Below, piece after piece: positions 61,453-64,000 of a stretch of 64,000 nt of DNA. How positions within the stretch are numbered: the stretch's first letter is position 1; each line of letters starts with the position of its first letter. A program made the position numbers and the translations under genes. This DNA is from a bacterium HR37 (GTDB taxonomy: Bacteria; Desulfobacterota_D; UBA1144; Nemesobacterales; CSP1-2): positions 62,001 to 126,000 of the forward strand of contig BEIN01000003.1 of assembly GCA_002898375.1 (NCBI GenBank). Reading direction: 5' to 3'. The notes under the pieces were generated by a model, which was not told the DNA's origin, did no database searches, and saw only the letters and a program-made list of their open reading frames with translations.

Positions 61453-62134
61453 TTTTTTTCTTTAGTGCCTCCATTGCATTTAGAATCTTCTCTACAACCT
61501 CTTCCACGGAAAGACCTGTAGTATCTATTATTACAGCATCCTTGGCAGGATGCAAGGGTGCCTCACTGCGCTCCATATCCTGCCTGTCCCTTTCTTCTAT
61601 CTCCCTTTTAACCTCTTCCATATCTATATCCATACCCATCTCTTTTAACTGAAGCCACCTTCTCTTTGCTCTCTCTTCCAGTTGGGCATCAAGATAGAAC
61701 TTGAAGTCAGCTTCAGGAAACACGTAGGTTCCCATGTCCCTTCCCTCAACAACTATATTTCCGCCCCTTCCCATCCTTCTCTGCATAACCTTAAGGATAT
61801 CTCTTACTACCTTCTTTGTTGCAATTTTAGAGGAAAGACGTGATATCTCAGGCTTTCTAATTTCCTCCGTTACATCTTCTTCGCCAAGAAATACCCTTAG
61901 TTTACCTTTGTCATCCCTTTTAAAGGATATATGTGCTTCAAGAAGAAGGGCTTTTAGCTCTTTCTCATCATCGATATTTATACCTCTTCTCTGTGCAAGG
62001 AGTGCTACTGTTCTATACATTGCTCCGGTATCTATGTAGTTAAGATTTAGTTTCTCTGCTATTGCTTTTGCCACAGTACCTTTCCCTGCACCTGAGGGAC
62101 CATCTATGGTAACAACTACTCCCTTTCTTCTCAT
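61445..62134 (-). CDS. cmk: cytidylate kinase
   Basis: 229 aa. VVTIDGPSGAGKGTVAKAIAEKL (P-loop), YIDTGAMYRTVA, GGNIVVEGRDMGTYVFPEADFKFYLDA and the DRQDMERSEAPLHPAKDAVIIDTT end are the Cmk signature. It phosphorylates CMP/dCMP. It overlaps aroA by 4 bp. Confidence 0.97.
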   Translation of the reverse strand: MRRKGVVVTIDGPSGAGKGTVAKAIAEKLNLNYIDTGAMYRTVALLAQRRGINIDDEKELKALLLEAHISFKRDDKGKLRVFLGEEDVTEEIRKPEISRLSSKIATKKVVRDILKVMQRRMGRGGNIVVEGRDMGTYVFPEADFKFYLDAQLEERAKRRWLQLKEMGMDIDMEEVKREIEERDRQDMERSEAPLHPAKDAVIIDTTGLSVEEVVEKILNAMEALKKKNG

Positions 62135-63459
62135 TCTATCTGGCTCTTTGTACGCTCTCTTAGTCTTCTTATAAGCTCAAAAAAACCGGGGAAAGAGACT
62201 GATACACAGTCTGCATCTTCAATTTCTGTGGTTCCTTCTGCTCTTGTTCCGGCAACTGCAAGTGCCATTGCTATCCTGTGATCTCCCCAGCTTGAGCACC
62301 TTGCTCCCCTGAGGGTTCCTCTGCCCTTTATAACCATGCCGTCTTCAAGCTCTTCAATATCTGCACCTAGCTTTTTAAGCTCTGTTGTCATTGCCTTTAT
62401 ACGATCCGTTTCCTTAACCCTTAGCTCTTTTGCATCTCTTATTATGGTTGTTCCCTCTGCAAAGCAAGCAGCAACTGCAACTACCGGTAGCTCATCTATT
62501 GCCCTGGGAATTATCTCTCCCTTTATCTCTGTTGGTTTTAATGTACTGGATTTAACAAAAACATCCCCAACAGGCTCACCACTTTCTTCCCTTTCGTTTA
62601 GGATCTCTATTTTCCCTCCCATGTCCCTTAGGATCTCTATGATCCCTGTTCTTAGGGGGTTTATTCCAACCCCTTTTATAAGGAGTTCGGAACCAGGATT
62701 TATAAGTGCTGCAACCATAAAGAAGGCTGCTGAGGAGATGTCGGCAGGTACCGTTATCTCTCCACCTTCGGGATCCCTTCCTCCTTTTATCCTAACAGCG
62801 CTATCCTTTCTCTCCACGTCTATTCCAAGGTATGAGAGCATTCTTTCGGTATGGTCTCTTGTGGGTATTGTCTCAATTACCTCTGTCTCTTCTCCCAGGT
62901 AGAGACCTGCAAGGAGAATTGCGGATTTTACCTGAGCACTTGCTACGGGTAAATGGTAGCTTATTGCTGAGAGTTTACCTCCTTCTATTGCCAGAGGTAG
63001 CCTTTTTGCATTTTCTCTACCAGATATTTTTGCTCCCATAAGCTTTAGAGGAACTACAACCCTCTCCATTGGACGGGCTTTAAGGTATCTATCCCCCGTT
63101 ATTACCGAAAAGAAACCCTGAGGGCTTAGAAGCCCTGTGAGTAATCTTGCAGTGGTTCCTGAATTTCCTGCATCTATAACATCTTCAGGCTCTCTAAGAC
63201 CAAATAGCCCTTTCCCCTTGATCCTTACTATTTCGGGGCCAATTTGTATTGAAACCCCAAGCATTCTCAATGCATTGACCGTAGAGAGGGTATCATCGCA
63301 TTTAAGAAAACCCCTTACTGTGGTTGGTCCCTTCGATATGGAGCCTAATATTATAGCCCTATGGGAGATAGACTTATCCCCTGGGAGGGTAATCTCTCCC
63401 GTAAGGGAAAAACCACCACCCTTTATAATTTCTATAGACACGAGATTTAAAATTACCAT
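62131..63459 (-). CDS. aroA: 3-phosphoshikimate 1-carboxyvinyltransferase (EPSP synthase)
   Basis: 442 aa. Shikimate pathway enzyme. LPGDKSISHRAIILGSI, DAGNSGTTARLLTGLL, GDRYLKARPMERVVVPL and the KETDRIKAMTTELKKLGA end show intact PEP and shikimate-3-phosphate sites. No ribosome site is seen before ATG 63459; a GTG at 63441 is also in frame. First gene of aroA-cmk-ispH-rpsA-sppA-HIT-lapA. Confidence 0.96.
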   Translation of the reverse strand: MVILNLVSIEIIKGGGFSLTGEITLPGDKSISHRAIILGSISKGPTTVRGFLKCDDTLSTVNALRMLGVSIQIGPEIVRIKGKGLFGLREPEDVIDAGNSGTTARLLTGLLSPQGFFSVITGDRYLKARPMERVVVPLKLMGAKISGRENAKRLPLAIEGGKLSAISYHLPVASAQVKSAILLAGLYLGEETEVIETIPTRDHTERMLSYLGIDVERKDSAVRIKGGRDPEGGEITVPADISSAAFFMVAALINPGSELLIKGVGINPLRTGIIEILRDMGGKIEILNEREESGEPVGDVFVKSSTLKPTEIKGEIIPRAIDELPVVAVAACFAEGTTIIRDAKELRVKETDRIKAMTTELKKLGADIEELEDGMVIKGRGTLRGARCSSWGDHRIAMALAVAGTRAEGTTEIEDADCVSVSFPGFFELIRRLRERTKSQIE

Positions 63460-63502
63460 CTATAGGGTAAAGATACAAGGATTGGTTCGTCAGTAAGGTG
63501 TG

Positions 63503-64000
63503 CTAGAGCTCTAATGACCTGTAGCTTGGTCTGGATTTTAGCCTTTCTATCCAGCCCGCTACGTTTTTAAGTTCCGGGGAAACTTCTATTCCGAGCGTAT
63601 CAAAGAGTGCAATCCTTGGAACAAAGGATATGTCTGCTAGGGTAAAATCTCCAAGAAGGTAGGGGCGCCCTTCTAGCTCTGTGTTTAGTCGTCGAAGGTA
63701 TCTTTCAAGCTCCTTTTTGCTTTTTTCTATAAGCTCTAAGTCTCTTTCCCCTTCGGGCTTAAAGTTTAGCTCTGCGTATATGTTAAACCAGGGGACATGA
63801 AAGTGAGACTCGCAGAAATCAATAAGTATCCTTGCTCTTGCCCTTTGCTCGGGAGTTGATGGCATAAGGGGAGGATTTGGATACTTCTCATCAAGGTACT
63901 CGTTTATTATGGATGATTCGTATATTACAACTCCGTTATCAACAAGAACCGGTACCTTCCCGTAAGGGTTTAGTCTTAGAAACTCTTCCTTTTTCTGCTC
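63503..64000 (-). CDS. glutathione S-transferase-like protein, N-terminus outside the window
   Basis: The frame is open from the stop at 63503 to the right edge. The visible part includes the end of the thioredoxin-like domain (EEFLRLNPYGKVPVLVDNGVVIYESSIINEYLDEKYP) with the conserved Pro-Val loop and the Glu-Ser glutathione contact, then the all-helical C-domain (LEGRPYLLGDFTLADISFVPRI). It resembles stringent-starvation-protein-A/GST-type proteins. The catalytic N-terminal residue is not visible. Confidence 0.9.
   Translation of the reverse strand, partial: EQKKEEFLRLNPYGKVPVLVDNGVVIYESSIINEYLDEKYPNPPLMPSTPEQRARARILIDFCESHFHVPWFNIYAELNFKPEGERDLELIEKSKKELERYLRRLNTELEGRPYLLGDFTLADISFVPRIALFDTLGIEVSPELKNVAGWIERLKSRPSYRSLEL

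Noticed and set aside
1-64000. CRISPR arrays, insertion sequences, prophage or toxin-antitoxin genes
   Set aside because: No regularly spaced repeats, transposase-like proteins or phage genes were seen on either strand.

Overview
The window is a gene-dense chromosomal segment (no rRNA, one tRNA, no mobile elements, phage genes or CRISPR) from an AT-rich, diderm-type bacterium. Evidence for a Gram-negative-like envelope: a LapA-type inner membrane protein, SppA, DsbA-like proteins, a lipobox protein and an NtrC-type sigma-54 activator. The aroA-cmk-ispH-rpsA-sppA gene order resembles that of Desulfobacterota and other former deltaproteobacterial lineages. The genome also makes coenzyme F420 (cofE, cofG, cofH and an LLM-class F420 oxidoreductase), which is unusual there. 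AGG-rich coding and archaeal-type enzymes (ApgM, DhnA-type class I aldolase) fit an uncultivated, possibly thermophilic lineage. I cannot name the phylum from sequence alone.

Layout. 1-9.7 kb: queF (cut by the left edge), tRNA-Gln, Rieske protein, ilvD, coaBC, a single-domain response regulator, an IpdAB-like CoA-transferase-fold pair, a CBS protein, rhodanese, IscU, a ComEA-like protein. 9.7-21 kb: nitroreductase-like protein, gap-pgk-fba operon, argC, cysE-iscS operon, glycerophosphodiesterase, UbiA-type phosphoribosyltransferase and a GT-C/TPR membrane protein. 21-36 kb: two F420 loci flank a catabolic island with a secreted cyclase, a hydroxyacid-oxoacid transhydrogenase-like iron ADH, a D-2-hydroxyglutarate-dehydrogenase-like FAD/Fe-S protein, and a complete branched-chain-type amino acid/amide ABC transporter. 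36-44 kb: M24 peptidase, MazG, ApgM, a cyclic-di-GMP-I riboswitch in front of a secreted cysteine-repeat protein, and CstA behind a possibly structured leader.

43.9-47.7 kb (minus strand) is a compact unusual cluster: a lone Clp-type AAA+ D2 module, a CxxC protein, a protein whose C-terminal half looks like an ImmA/IrrE peptidase without its HExxH motif, a small unknown, a DsbA-family protein and a PAS-GcvH fusion. 47.8-55.7 kb reads as a self-contained acetate/amide circuit. A small two-TM protein, a solute-symporter/histidine-kinase fusion and an NtrC-type regulator lie upstream of acs and amiE. The acs promoter region carries a good sigma-54 promoter and two identical 14-bp palindromes 22 bp apart, and a strong terminator follows amiE. 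55.7-64 kb is housekeeping: lipA, lapA, HIT, sppA, rpsA, ispH, cmk, aroA, and a GST cut by the right edge.

Translation starts fall into two classes. Many genes have strong Shine-Dalgarno sites. Several others (iscU, argC, the GT-C/TPR gene, the M24 peptidase gene, the small two-TM gene) have a promoter -10 element only 6-9 bases before the start codon, which predicts leaderless mRNAs.
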